Positions 24,767 to 35,890 of a DNA stretch of 64,000 nt are shown piece by piece. The notes beneath the pieces are model-generated. The model searched no databases. It was not told the DNA's origin and saw only the letters and a list, made by a program, of their open reading frames with translations. Position numbers and translations under genes: made by a program. This stretch comes from Datnioides undecimradiatus (taxonomy: Eukaryota > Chordata > Actinopteri > Lobotiformes > Datnioididae), in NCBI GenBank assembly GCA_008933995.1, contig WARS01001853.1, positions 579,001-643,000 on the forward strand. Direction: 5' to 3'. Position 1 is the stretch's first letter. Each line of letters opens with the position of its first letter.

Positions 24767-24768
<2 letters not shown>
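23481..24768. other. Non-coding stretch, no gene recognised
   Basis: Frames at 23537-23783 overlap on both strands. At 24110-24175 aaaatcattaatttatgg is another AT-rich homeodomain-type word. No coding or repeat evidence otherwise. Confidence 0.45.

Positions 24769-24802
<34 letters not shown>
24769..24802 (+). repeat. (GT)n microsatellite
   Basis: About 17 uninterrupted GT units. The frame reading MCVCVCVC across it is simple-sequence translation. Confidence 0.97.
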
Positions 24803-24806
<4 letters not shown>

Positions 24807-26559
24807 CCCGTAGAGGTCAGGAGGCTGTTTGTGGTGATGGAGCTTTTTCTGGATGAAAAGACAGCGGCGTCGCGAGGAAACGTATTGACGAGGGAACCGA
24901 TGGGACTGTTCATCCCTCCTGATTCATTGGCCCGTACATCAAAATTGGGAGGCGTCGGCGCTGATGGGGTCACGCTGCCCTCTTTTATGATATCGGGCCC
25001 CTCACTCTACAACACACACAGAAAAGTTGAAGGCACTGGTATAAAACTCTTCTACTACCTTTTATCTTACATTAAAGTGCAGTGCTGAATGAATAAAACA
25101 CAAACCAGACAAACGTTCGTTCCCGCTTTCCTTTAGTCATTTATGCTCATGTTTGGTTGCTGCAGAATCACTTTAAACATCAATAAAATAAATATGTGCT
25201 TTATGTTTTAATGAGTTGTGAGTTTCCATTTAAAGCTGTTGTTTCCAGTGACAAACCCAAAGAAATCTGTCATTTCAGACGAGGTAACAGTCTGTGTCAC
25301 ACGGTTGTATGAGAATTGCTTCATCGTGCCCCCTTTTGCACATCCACGTCTGACAAACGTGGCCATAAATTGACTTTTTATGCAGTTTTAAGTCATTTTT
25401 GCACAGTGCATTAACTACGCTTTGCACAGAATATGAATAAAGATGGCCGATGCATCTCCTCCTCCTCCCGCTGTATCCTGGACCTGCCATCCTGCGCTGG
25501 TGATGTTCAGAGCCTGTGCAGCAGCGGTCAGGGCGCGGACTCAGAGCATCCATCTACGGTGTCTAAGCGACACCCTTTAACCTTTTTATATCCAAACGAG
25601 GTCCCTCCACCCCCACCGCTGCTCCTGCGAGGAGACATTTGCGTGATCTTAATGGCCGACTTCACAGGACGCTGTAATGCAGTCGTGTTTCCGGTGAGAA
25701 CAGTGACCTTTCCAGGTATAAACCTGTCGGCAGTCTCTACAACCCATCACACTTCACTTTTACAGTGAAAACCCGAGGACAGTTTGAGAGCTCCCGAGCA
25801 CCTTACACTGTTAGAGCGCAGGAGCGGGAGTCAGGGGAGTGTGTGTGTGACGCTGTCGCCGTGCAGCTCTGAAAATGAGGTTTTAGTTTTTCTACATCAG
25901 TGTAAAAGTCTCTGCCTCACACAGACGTCGTCCTTCTCGTTTCCCTCTCCTTTGGTTTTATCATTCCCATCCTTCCATTACCTTTCCTTTACTCCATTTC
26001 CTTCCTATATTCCCTTTCCTTTCAGCTCCATACCTCTCTCTGATCATTAACTTTTAATTTCCCTCCCCTTCATGCCGTTCCTCTACCTCGCCCCATCACT
26101 TCCCAAAGGAAATGACTGAAGGATGGAGGGAGGGGGACGGATGGGTTAAAGCACTGAGGAAGAACAACAGCTGGTCTGCATCGGGAGGAGGAGGTGAGAG
26201 GTGAGTCAAGGCACCCGGGGAACCAGCAGAGCATGATGGGAAGCTGATGGGATGCCATCTCTCTTTATGTTTTCCCTCTGATGTACACGCGGGAACATTT
26301 CACATCGTGCTGCGTTCAAGATAAAGAGGAACAATGAGAGTTAGCCTGATTGTTCGCAAAATGTTGCTAAAATGACAACGGCAGCAACATTTTATCGAAT
26401 CGGTGCTGGTCCCGCTGCAGGGCGAGAGGAGGAGGTGAGCGGACAGGTGACAGAGCGGAGGAGGAGGATGAGAGGAGGTGAATGCACATGAAATATTACG
26501 CACCTGTCCGGTTTTTTCTCTCGCTCCTGACATTTACGCTCCCCGCTGTCCCTTCTTCT
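24803..26559. other. Non-coding stretch with opposed pyrimidine and purine tracts
   Basis: No gene. 25940-26070 is CT-rich on the + strand (cctttcctttactccatttc and similar) while 26120-26205 and 26430-26475 are GA-rich, so the strand asymmetry flips within 200 bp. Frames through these tracts are low complexity. Confidence 0.5.
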
Positions 26560-26930
26560 CGCGTGTCATCTGATAGCAGTCGGCGTGATGTATTTCAAAG
26601 GTCTCCGGTCAGTTCGCTCCACTTACTCTCTGTCGCCGCAGCAAAATTAGTGAGACAGCGAAGGCTCCGGCGTGATTTAGCTCGAGGCCGGCGAGGGCCC
26701 GTGCGGGTTCTACGCCCTCGTAACTTAACGATCTATAAAAACCAATTGATGAACTTTTGAAGTGGCGAACGGAGAATTCACCGCTGAGGCATTAAGTGAC
26801 TACAATGGCATTTTCTGATGTATTCAGGTGCATAAATCTCAGCAAGGCATTTGAAATTCACCGGCGCTGTCACCTCTTACAGTAACGAGTATATTATAGT
26901 TTCATATAAATCAAATTGTTTGTAAAACCT
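26560..26930. promoter_or_regulatory. CNE-like stretch
   Basis: Unique DNA without simple repeats, including gcgtgatttagctcgaggcc, tctataaaaaccaattgatg and gtgcataaatctcagcaagg. The mix of CpG-containing and AT-rich homeodomain-like words resembles vertebrate conserved elements. A 92-codon frame (26482-26760) is unrecognised and ends within it. Inference only. Confidence 0.25.
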
Positions 26931-27134
26931 CTTTTAATGACTGATGCAGAACAAGCGTGAGTCTGTCTGTTACCCATACGTCAAATTATTCGACATTTGA
27001 TGCTTTAACAACAGAAACTGTGGCGTTAGCCGTGAGTGCAAACTAAAACGTGCATGTTCACCATCTAGTTGCAGGGTTTTAAGACTCACAGCTGTCTGCA
27101 GCTGACACTCACTGCACACTCGACTCCTGCAGCG

Positions 27135-27190
27135 CTGCAGCGTCGGGTCTCTGCAGCGTCGGGTCTCTGCAGCGTCGGGTCTCTGCAGCG
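27135..27190. repeat. 16-bp minisatellite, 3.5 copies
   Basis: Unit ctgcagcgtcgggtct is repeated exactly at 27135-27150, 27151-27166 and 27167-27182, followed by an eight-base partial copy. Each unit has one PstI-type CTGCAG and two CpGs. Perfect copies imply recent slippage or unequal exchange. Confidence 0.95.
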
Positions 27191-27880
27191 ACCGGTCCAA
27201 GTGTCAAGTGATGTGCAAAAATATAGATTAAAGCATCTTTGAAGAATCGTTTTACTGAAATGCATCGATTTTAATTTTGTTGTATAAAAACTAATAACAG
27301 TCTTTTTCATGGAGACATTTAACAGTAGCCAGTTGCTAGTAGTTAGCGTCTAGCCGCTTCAGTTGCTCGATCCAAGTACCGGTGAACACTGGCTCACTGA
27401 GCCCTCGTCCTGGTTTACCGGGACCTTTGGATAGCACAGATGAGCCATCGCTGGTGTTATCACACCAGAGCTGCGGTTGTCTGACAAGCTAGTGGATTAG
27501 CTCTGAAGGACATCAGTCTGCTCTCAGTGGGACTTCCACCAGCTCTCTACCTGTTTTAATGTTATTCTCCAGCAATGATGATGAATAACAACAATTATCC
27601 AAAGCCCCAGAAAACCATGTGTTATTGATGGCGGCTGCTTAGAGGTGCAAAACAAAGGCGGCAAAGAAAAAAAGAGAGTTTTCCTCCTGTATTCATGAGC
27701 GCTGCTTTATCTGCACGAAACACACAGATAAAGGCCCAACATTAAAGCCCGGTGAGAGAAAAATGGTTTCTATATATACACACACGAATCCCCACAAGAG
27801 AGCAAAATAACAAAATAAGCAGAAACTAAAAATCCTGTATCTGAAGAAGCTAAAACAGGAGCCTGTGTGCTGCAGCGTTA
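27191..27880. other. Non-coding stretch, nothing recognised
   Basis: No coding frame. A short atatatacacacac word lies near 27772. Otherwise unique DNA. Confidence 0.45.
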
Positions 27881-27884
27881 GAGG

Positions 27885-27950
27885 TGAGTGAGAGGCAGCG
27901 CGACGCTGCTTTCACTCAGTAATCAAAAGGTCACGCGTTCAATGACACCG
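27885..27950 (+). mobile_element. Possible tRNA-derived SINE relic
   Basis: cactcagtaatcaaaaggtc followed by acgcgttcaatgac resembles the anticodon-to-B-box part of a common teleost tRNA-derived SINE (CACTAATCGGAAGGTCGGCGGTTCGAT form). The B-box-like gcgttcaatgac is degenerate and no clear 3' tail follows. Confidence 0.3.
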
Positions 27951-29430
27951 ATGCTTCAGGTCGGATCTCCTTCACTCGTTTGACGGGTTGTGTTTGGCTT
28001 CCTGTCCATTGAACGTCCCGCCGCCTGCAGCGTGGTCCAAATAGCTGTGCAGCCTAGATGTGTGTTCTCTGAATGTGCTGTTAACTGATGCAGCTCCCCT
28101 GTCTGTGTCTGACTGACAGCAGCCGGGGAGTCGATGTTACACCTGAGGAAACATCAGACTCAGGGTGCTCTTCACGATGCTTCCTAACGCTGCATCCTCT
28201 TTGCTCCCATGACCAGGAAAACGTTCCCTTCCGCCATCATGGAGGCGACAAACCCTTAAATGCACCTTGAGGAGATGAGTGGTTTGGAGAGAGGAGGCCT
28301 TAGAGTGAGGAAACACAGGCATTTGCAGGCATGAAGGGTGATATCTCCACATCTCCATGTTTGTACAGGTTATAGTGCATAAAGCACAACTAATAACACT
28401 GAATAACACTGAATTAGAAGATTTAACAGTAAAATTAAAGCTGATGCAGCCTCAGCTCCTCCATCCTTGTTTCCTTTCCTCACATCCTCACTGGAGGGAG
28501 CAGAGTCGTGAGGGCAAACGCAAGCTTTGATTGGCTGTTTCGATGGACTGTGTTGTCATGAACTACAGCTCAAAGTCCTGCATTCAGAAAATCACTCAGA
28601 GAAGCATCAGACAACTCCACCAAGTGTCCGCGTTGTTGCTGCCGTCACAAAGACAACGAGGCCGCTCTCCGTATCCTTAGCAACGACACAGGACTCACTT
28701 TATTGTGTGCACGCTTCTGCAACGAAACAATTAATAGCACTTTGATAATTAGAGGGAAGGAAGACGCAGATGAAGTGAAGCTGTGGTAACTCGGTGTGCA
28801 GCGTAACTGCAGCAGGGTGCTGGTGTCAGGGTGGAGGAGGGAGCAGAAGCGAAGGAGACGTGACAGCAGGAGGAGATCCAGTCTTTGTTCTGCAGCCTTT
28901 ACATCTGCACTCAACACTTCGCTTCAATCAGACTGATCAACATAATGTTGAAATGTTTTAAACTGCTCGTCCTCTGCTCACGTTAAAGGCCTACTCTCCC
29001 ACAATGCAATGCACTGTCCCCATCAGCCTCCCGCCTTCCTCCCCACGTCCGCCCGCCCACACTGAGGGAAAATACAGTTAATAACAGTTTGTATATTCGT
29101 ATACATCAGCGGGGAATAGGTGACACACATGGCTCCTTCTCGTGTCTCATTTTCCCTCCTTCCCCCGCTTCCTCCGCCCTTTTTCATGGAGAGCGCACGC
29201 CCGCTATTAAGTGATAAAGCAGGAGAGAGGGACGGGGGGAGGAAAACAGGGATGTAGACGTGAAGGATGGGAGGACGGGAGTCAGGCAGATATCAGGGGT
29301 GTGAGGAGGATGTAACCGAGATAAAAATCCATTTGAGCTGAAGTGGGGTTGGGAGGAAGCTAACAATTTTCTGCATGAGTCGGCTTGGCTCATCATCGCT
29401 GTCGGGGGAAAAGCGCCGCTAACGCTGCGC
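27951..29430. other. Non-coding stretch, no gene recognised
   Basis: Frames at 28088-28917 and 29184-29603 occur on both strands of the same DNA and show no domain. CpG content rises toward 29400. No RNA gene seen. Confidence 0.45.
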
Positions 29431-29463
29431 GTGTGCACGTGTGCACGTGTGCACGTGTGTGTG
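29431..29463. repeat. (GTGCAC)n alternating purine-pyrimidine tract
   Basis: gtgtgcacgtgtgcacgtgt continues into gcacgtgtgtgtg. Three GCACGT blocks, each containing a CACGTG-like E-box palindrome, in strictly alternating purine/pyrimidine order. Such DNA can adopt Z-form under supercoiling. Confidence 0.9.
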
Positions 29464-29599
29464 ATATGATAAACATTCGCTGCTGCTGCTGCTCCCAGCT
29501 TCTCTCCTGCACAGACCGCGGCCCTCCGCCCTCGCCTCTCCAAACCTCGGGCCTCTCCGCTGTCTCGCGGTGCAAAGTGGACTCGCACGCTGTGTGTAA

Positions 29600-29730
29600 G
29601 TGATTACATCAGGTTTCTCCTCCTGAAAGGAGAAGGAGGAGATTTGATTAATTTGGCAGCTTGTGTTGAAGGCATCATCCAGGCCTGGCTGGCAGAGGAG
29701 GCGGCCGTGGGAGTGTGTTTACCCCTCTGT
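29600..29730. promoter_or_regulatory. CNE-like stretch with a small hairpin
   Basis: tctcctcct (29616-29624) pairs with aggaggaga (29634-29642) across a 9-base loop. Then comes gatttgattaatttggcagc and gccaggcctgg-type DNA. Unique, with a TTGATTAAT homeodomain-like core. Inference only. Confidence 0.25.
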
Positions 29731-30524
29731 TTGGTTCGTTTAACCGCGGAGAAGAAAGCAGGGATAAGAGGCTGAATTGCAGACTTTTCATGGAGACTCA
29801 CGATGAATTGGACCCAAACACTGGATGTTCTCTGCCGTCAGCAATTGTGGATCTTCTAGAGCCTTAAATCTGGATTATACTCCGGCTGCCCTGTAGATTG
29901 ATGTCTGTCTCAAAGTTCTCGACAGAAGCACAAACATCTTGTTTGACAAAAGCGTCCAACAGGAGGACTAGCATGCCAGAACGTCTTTGCACACTCTCTC
30001 GCCGACTTTGCACAGCTTCTCTGATCTGTTCAGGTGCACTGACCCATAGGAATACAGAGCACTCCTTCGGGTACGACTGCAAACAAATCAAAGATGAATG
30101 TTCCTGTGAACCAGTAAACACGCCTGCACACTAACATTCATAAAAACCTTGTTTACATGCATAAACACTCAGTCTTGGTGCTGTCAGGTGGAACGGTAAA
30201 CACTGGAGTCGGTCCCCGGTGTGTGCATCATTTCTCACACTCGGATCAGATGAAGTCACGCCCACTCTTGCATTCCTATGGAAACCGCAGCAGCTTGGAA
30301 AATATTAATATGGGGCGCTGAATATGAGAAATGTGCTGTTTATCAACATATGAATTAATGTTCAGCAAAAGACAAACAGTTGATTGTTTGAGTTAAACAC
30401 AGAGGCCGGAGACCGGGACCCAGTGCAGGCCCTGAGACCAACAGAGGCCAGTTCGTTGGGCCCAATTGGTCTCTGGAGGAAAAGCTTTGACTTCCTGTCT
30501 GTTAACATTTCTGTGGGAGGGAGA
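29731..30524. other. Non-coding stretch, no gene recognised
   Basis: Complementary frames at 29864-30134 read the same DNA on both strands, a sign of low stop density, not of a gene. Nothing else. Confidence 0.45.
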
Positions 30525-30621
30525 GAGACACACAATAACCACCAAAACTACCTCAAAATGACCCAAAACAACTACAAAATGGCACAAAATGATCCCAAAG
30601 AGACTTTTTTGTCTCTTTCTA
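30525..30621 (+). repeat. Degenerate ACAAAATGAC-type minisatellite with terminal palindrome
   Basis: accaaaactacctcaaaatg, acccaaaacaactacaaaat and ggcacaaaatgatcccaaag follow one another with a period near 10-16 bp. I recognise this ACNACAAAATGAC low-complexity type from teleosts. It ends in aaagagac-tttttt-gtctcttt (30597-30618), an 8-bp stem with a T6 loop. Confidence 0.65.
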
Positions 30622-30949
30622 GTTGAGCGTGCTCTTATATAGAAGAGGTGTTGGGCGATCTGCTTTACGGGAACAAGCTTCTTCACCCTGTTCTTGTTAA
30701 ACTGCTGCTGAATGAACTCCGGCTCCTCTGCTCCACACGAGTCTCCAAAAAACAGATTTTATTCACTAATAAGCCGACACTGGCGCTGAAATATGGCTGT
30801 ACTATAACGCCGTTTTCTTTATCTCTCGAGACATTACCAGGCACACGAAGAGCCGTGTAAACTCAAAGTTCAGTCGAAAAGCACAGAATCACCAAACCCG
30901 AATGGCAACGGTCTCAAAAATTACCTCCATAACACAACGTTTACCCCAG
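30622..30949. other. Non-coding stretch, nothing recognised
   Basis: A 70-codon frame at 30648-30860 is unrecognised. No repeats. Confidence 0.45.
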
Positions 30950-31260
30950 GAACAAGGTTTTCCTGCCTCGATCATTTCGGAGGCACTTTTCAACCACTCC
31001 AGCCTGCGTCTCCTGCCCGCCTCCCTGAAATAGGTCAAAGGAGATGAGGCAAATCCTTTGAGTTAAAGAGCTCTTCATACACACTTTTCTAACTACACAA
31101 TATGCACAAGCTGTGCCCAGACCGGCAGCGCTGAAATTGGATGTATATGAGAATAAATACCCATTTGCAGATTTGTTTTCAATGGGGTAAACACATTCTG
31201 TCAGCAGAATGCCTGACCCCACCGCGGCACCGCCGAGCGCACGGCAAAGCTATTTAAATT
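30950..31260. promoter_or_regulatory. CNE-like stretch with nuclear-receptor and TCF-like words
   Basis: Unique DNA containing gaaataggtcaaaggagatg (an AGGTCA half-site), aaatcctttgagttaaag (CTTTGA/TTAAAG TCF/LEF-like) and gagaataaatacccatttgc, ending in gctatttaaattac. It abuts a long CA tract. Composition and motif density suggest an enhancer, without alignment support. Confidence 0.28.
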
Positions 31261-31283
31261 ACACAAGAGCCGCGTCAGCCTGG

Positions 31284-31288
<5 letters not shown>

Positions 31289-31340
<52 letters not shown>
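31289..31340 (+). repeat. (CA)n microsatellite, about 26 units
   Basis: Uninterrupted CA from 31289 to 31340, among the longest perfect dinucleotide tracts in the window. It gives a false His-Thr repeat frame. Confidence 0.98.
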
Positions 31341-31343
<3 letters not shown>

Positions 31344-31806
31344 TGTAAAAACTCAGACATGCTCCGTCTTGACAGAGTGAAAACCACCATGGGGGCTTTA
31401 GCCCACAAAACTCCAGACTGCAAGACATAAACACTCTCATTTAAGCTCAGGCGTTAAGTCCAGGCAGCGCTAAAGCTACCAGACAACAGATAAACAAAAG
31501 CAAATTAAAAGCAAGAGCCCCTCGTTGGTATTACATACTCCATAAACCTCCCTGAGCAACCTCTAACGTCTTCAATGATTATATGGCAGCCAGACCTGAG
31601 GCAGGAGGGGGTGGAGGCAGGGCGAGCAACCCAACCCAACAGAAACCAGCAGGAACATCTGGCAGCGGCAGCTCTGGAGCTTCAGATCAAGTCTCAGCCT
31701 CGTCCGAACCTGAAAAACATGAGTCTGTGATTTAAACTCCTCGGTCTTCTCTTCTAGAGCTTTGTTTTGACCCCAGTTACAATATCAATCACATGATGGA
31801 GGCCAG
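31341..31806. other. Non-coding stretch, nothing recognised
   Basis: No coding or repeat signal that I can support. Confidence 0.45.
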
Positions 31807-32115
31807 GGTGGCATGGTGCCGTGGTGGTTAGCACCTCGCCCCACAGCAAGAAGGTCCTGGGTGCGATTCTGGACCAGGTCCCTTCTGAGTTTGCACGTTC
31901 TCTCCGTATCCTTAGGGGCATCCCAGCTTCCTCCCAACACCCAACAATGCATGATGGGTGAACTGGGAACACTGAAATGACTGTAGGAGTGTGTCGGCCC
32001 AGCAACAGACAGCGACCTGTCCTGGTCGTACCCAACCTCCTGCCCAGTGACGGCTGGGATAGGCTCCAGCACCCCCTTGACCCCAAAAAGGTTAGGACGC
32101 ATGGGTGGATGACGG
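31807..32115 (+). mobile_element. tRNA-like-headed SINE/RTE-type interspersed repeat
   Basis: The head ggtggttagcacctcgcc, with a following gggtgcgattct, looks like A and B boxes of a Pol III promoter. Then come tttgcacgttctctccgtat, agcttcctcccaac, gacctgtcctggtcgtaccc and gctgggataggctccagcac, ending near gggtggatgac. I recognise this order from an abundant teleost repeat that usually ends in a (GATG)n tail like Rex3/RTE. This copy is about 300 bp with several small changes. Overlapping frames are not genes. Confidence 0.75.
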
Positions 32116-33189
32116 AGGACATGAGAGCACATTGGCAGACTTTGAGCTATGCACTGAAACAACAAAACCAACAAACCAGGAAGTGAATTCAAGAGGCGCT
32201 GCAACCGGACACAAGGTAAATGCAAACAGACAGACGTGGGTTTGTTCCAAAAGGTGCAAATATCTATTTAAGAAGAATAAACCACATTTTAAAAACACTC
32301 CAGCATCAAACTCACATAAAATGAAGTGAGGCTGACATTTATTCTGCGTTGGATCCAAACAAGCCTTTATTGTCATTGCTAATGCTTCATAGATTGGTTC
32401 TACACAATGGGTGTCACAACCCATTGAGATCTTTCCTAATGTGGTGGTTCCGGCTGTGTTCTGCTTGTGCACATGCTGACCCTCTGTTATTGTAACCAAA
32501 GGTCCTCTAACCAGTCACCTTGTGCAGCAGCACACCGGCCTCAGCACCCGGATCGCTCCCTGGACGCCCCCAAACCTCATAATGCTCCATCTGCAGTGTG
32601 CTCGATGTCTTCTGGACCTCCTCCGCTGCGTCAAAGTGGTGACCAGTTTCAGTTTCATCTTCATCATCAAACTGCACGGTGCACGGTGCCACGTTGAAGA
32701 AACATCATACTAATGTTACGTTTATCCAGTTTGCTGGAGATGAAATGCAGATGTCGTTGCTCAGTATTAATATTAATATTGTCATACACATTTATGTTGA
32801 CGTGCCGCACAAAATAAACAACAGCTGATCATTTCCTGCTCCTTGTACCAGGAAATAAAGTGGCTGTTTGGGGAGAAAACACTGAAAATATGTATTTTTA
32901 CAGTGCAGCATTGTTTCATAAACAGAACGACCTTCCAGGAGTTCCGACTTTCAGGAAAATACAGAAGTATGTTTGAAACATTGGGTGAAGGGCAGCAGGA
33001 TAACGCTCTGTAAGGTCTCAGGTCTCAACCCAGCACCCAGCGTTTCCCTCCACCCTCCACCAGCCCCGCTCCCACCCCTGTGGAGCTGTTTCCTGGTGGA
33101 TCGATCATAATGAAGGTGGGGCTGTAATGGATCGCAGGCCTTGAGGACAGCATGCAGGCCCCCAACGCTGCCTGTCAAAGCAGAGATAA
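32116..33189. other. Non-coding stretch, no gene recognised
   Basis: Frames at 32105-32713 are unrecognised. A small TATTAA triplication (gtattaatattaatattg) is at 32764-32781. Nothing more. Confidence 0.45.
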
Positions 33190-33745
33190 AGGATCAGGGG
33201 TGGAGGTCCGGTCTGATTCATCACCCTCCCACCTCCACCCCCTCTCACTCTTCCACCTGACCTGCTCATTAACATCCTGGTTGGATTACGGATGGCCTCG
33301 CTCGGCCAAGGCCACACGCAGAGCAGCCGGCTCTCTCGGTCCTCCTCCGTCCAGTTCCCATCCCTCTCCACTCTCATTTTCCTTTTTATTTGCACTTCAC
33401 TCCTCCACCTCGTGTCCATCTCGTCTCATCTCCTTCACTCGCGCCGCTGTTCTTCTCTCCCTCGCCCTCGCTCCACCTCCCCTCTCTGTTCCCTGTCATC
33501 TGTCTCATTCTCACCCGCTGCCCTCTCTCCGCTTGAGTCAGCTTGTTAACGGTCTCATCCCTTCATCACTTCTTTCTTCTTCCACTTCAGTCACCCTTCT
33601 CACCTCCCAGCATTTCTCTAACCCCTTCATTGCCTCGTTCTACAGCCCTCTAATTTCCCCTGGCCTCCACCGCCTCACCCGTCTCCTGTGTCTCCGGCCA
33701 CCGCTGTTAACCATCCCTCTCCCACTTCCTGTCATGCATCTGCAA
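33190..33745 (+). repeat. Long pyrimidine-rich tract
   Basis: About 550 bp strongly biased to C and T on the + strand (ctcccacctccaccccctct, ctccctcgccctcgctccac and similar), without an exact unit. Its lack of purine-starting stop codons keeps a 228-codon frame open (33152-33838); that product is Ser/Leu/Pro low complexity and not a gene. It ends near a small (TTC)n at 33806-33820. Confidence 0.7.
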
Positions 33746-35539
33746 ATGTCTCTGTTGTCACACTGTCTGGTATATTTTATAAAGAATGCACCTGTTGTTG
33801 TTGCTTCTTCTTCTTCTTTTGGAGTTTTTCTTATTTAAATAAAAGGTCAACAGATAAAAATCATCTTGCATTGTTCCAGTTTTATTATTTAAAACCGAAC
33901 AAACACAAAAACTAAATATCTGCATAGGAAAACTGTGGAAGCCCATTTCTGCCACTGTGATGCAAAAGTAATGATCCTGCAGGTCATTATAACGAGTTTG
34001 CATCTGAAAATAATGATTTACTACCTCAGAGTAATGAGAATATAAATCATGTGTTTGGAAAATTCAAGATATCATCATGAAGTTGTGCACACTAGCTATC
34101 GTTCTGCCACTGCTAACTATGCTGTGCTAGCATAGTTTGTGTGCAGCTACACACATGGTTTTGCTGGTTTAAGCTTTGCGCACACCAGTGGATGCATTTA
34201 GCACAGCAGTATCTGCAAATGCATGCCTGTCTGCATCTTTTCCCATATCAACGGCAGCTAGTGCATATTCATATTTCCCTTCCCTTCTCACTTCTCTTTT
34301 ATATATAACATTATCTCTGAGACCTCTGCAGTACATGTTCTTTCAAATCTGCATCCTTTTTATTAATACTTTTAATTTCACTTGAAGGTTTTTAAATTAA
34401 CTGTGCTTTATTCGTCCGTGCCACAGAGCTCAAAAGTTCCCCAAAAGCCACATAGTTTCACTGGGAGACAAACAGCGCTCCTTTATTTTATTGAACATGG
34501 CCAACGAAGAGTGCTCTGAAAAGACTTTGCAACTGTTTTTCTGGTTTCTGTGTCATTGAGCACGCTCAGGGACGCAGTTACATGTTTCGTGTCCTCTCAC
34601 GAGGTGAGACACTCTGCTTTGTTTGTGGTGAAGGATAAATGTTTCTCCTGGTACGATGTTATGGTGTTTTTATGTTAATGTGCACTGAAAGACCTGCCAA
34701 TAAAAGAGCTGTAATATTAATATTAGGTTCTCGTTTCCTCTTCAGATGCAGTTTCACAAGAGCAGCACTTTAAGCTTGGATAGCTTCGGCGTATTTCTGG
34801 GTCAGTGGCCTGTTTCAAACTGCGACACTATAGGTACTCGTCTAGCATCGCTCCTAGAGGGTGATGGAGTATGAAAGAGGAGGGGCAAAGTCTATAAACA
34901 GGCAAAGTCTAAGGAAATATATCCAATAAAGCCAATAAACACAAGGAAAACAGCAGGGAACGCTTGGAGACAGGGCAGGGACGCTACCCACATGCTGCAA
35001 GGATGAAGTGGCACGAGACAAATGTGAGAAACAAGCTGTGTGCACCAGGCGGAGAAGGCTAACGACACACAGCTGAACTGAATCAAGGCTTTGCCAAAGT
35101 CACGCAGGAGGGAAACACAACCGAGACGAGACAAACAGTGAGTCAGTCAGACTTCTGCACATCTGAAACTCATAAAACCTGAAGTCTCTATCAGGAAGCT
35201 TTTGCAAGACGTTTTGCAAGTTCACCGTGAAGTCTTGCATCGGCATAACTGACTATAGAGGGGTCGCATAGGCTGTCAGCGTCTGAAGAATATGGCCACC
35301 GACCAAGCTGCCCTGTTTGACGAGTTGGGAGTCAGAACGTCTCAAATCCAGATTTTACCACAACACCAGATTTTTAAAATTAATAACTTCGCTGTTCAGT
35401 TGCAAAACATACACAGATTTGCTTTAAATGTCAAGACGTCTGTGAGCCAGAGCAGCTGAGAGGCTCCTTCACGTTGACCCGGGTGTTCATAAAGTCCTCC
35501 GGTGGCTCTGCTGTGAGAGAATCAGCAGGAAGACGGACA
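33746..35539. other. Non-coding stretch with one clear palindrome
   Basis: aactatgct (34115-34123) and agcatagtt (34129-34137) form a 9-bp perfect stem with a 5-base loop. aatattaatattagg occurs near 34711. Frames at 34854-35134 are unrecognised. No gene. Confidence 0.5.
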
Positions 35540-35750
35540 TTTAGTCCACCTCTCATCTGTTCTCGCCTCCTCACGCCACGTTCGTGTTCTCTCCTCTCGT
35601 CTTATCTGCTCCTCTCTCATTTCCTCTCCTCCCATCTCCCGCTCTCATCTCACCAACCCTTCTCCTCTGCTTTCTTTTCATTTCCTCTCCTTGTTGCTCT
35701 CCTCCTGCGCCTGTCATCAACTCCTCATTCAGCCTCCTCTTCCCACCTTA
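35540..35750 (+). repeat. Pyrimidine-rich (TCTCCTC-like) tract
   Basis: ctctcctctcgtcttatctg, cctctctcatttcctctcct and related words repeat irregularly for about 210 bp. The 102-codon frame through it is Ser/Leu-rich simple sequence. Confidence 0.65.
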
Positions 35751-35754
35751 GCAT

Positions 35755-35890
35755 TAATGGAATTGCAGGAGAGGACTGCTGATCCTGGATCTGCTCGGCT
35801 GAAGCCGCTAAATGCCGTTCAGCTGTAATTAGCTGCTTACTGCTGCAAATCATGTGGACTGTTGCTCTCAATTAGGACTAATGTAGAAGA
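35755..35890. promoter_or_regulatory. CNE-like short stretch
   Basis: Unique DNA with taaatgccgttcagctgtaa, ttagctgcttactgctgcaa and caattaggactaatgtag. TAATTA at 35826-35831 and CAATTAG/CTAATG cores. Inference only. Confidence 0.27.

Noticed and set aside
33152-33838. 228-codon open frame
   Set aside because: Lies in a pyrimidine-rich tract; product is Ser/Leu/Pro low complexity, explained by lack of purine-starting stop codons.
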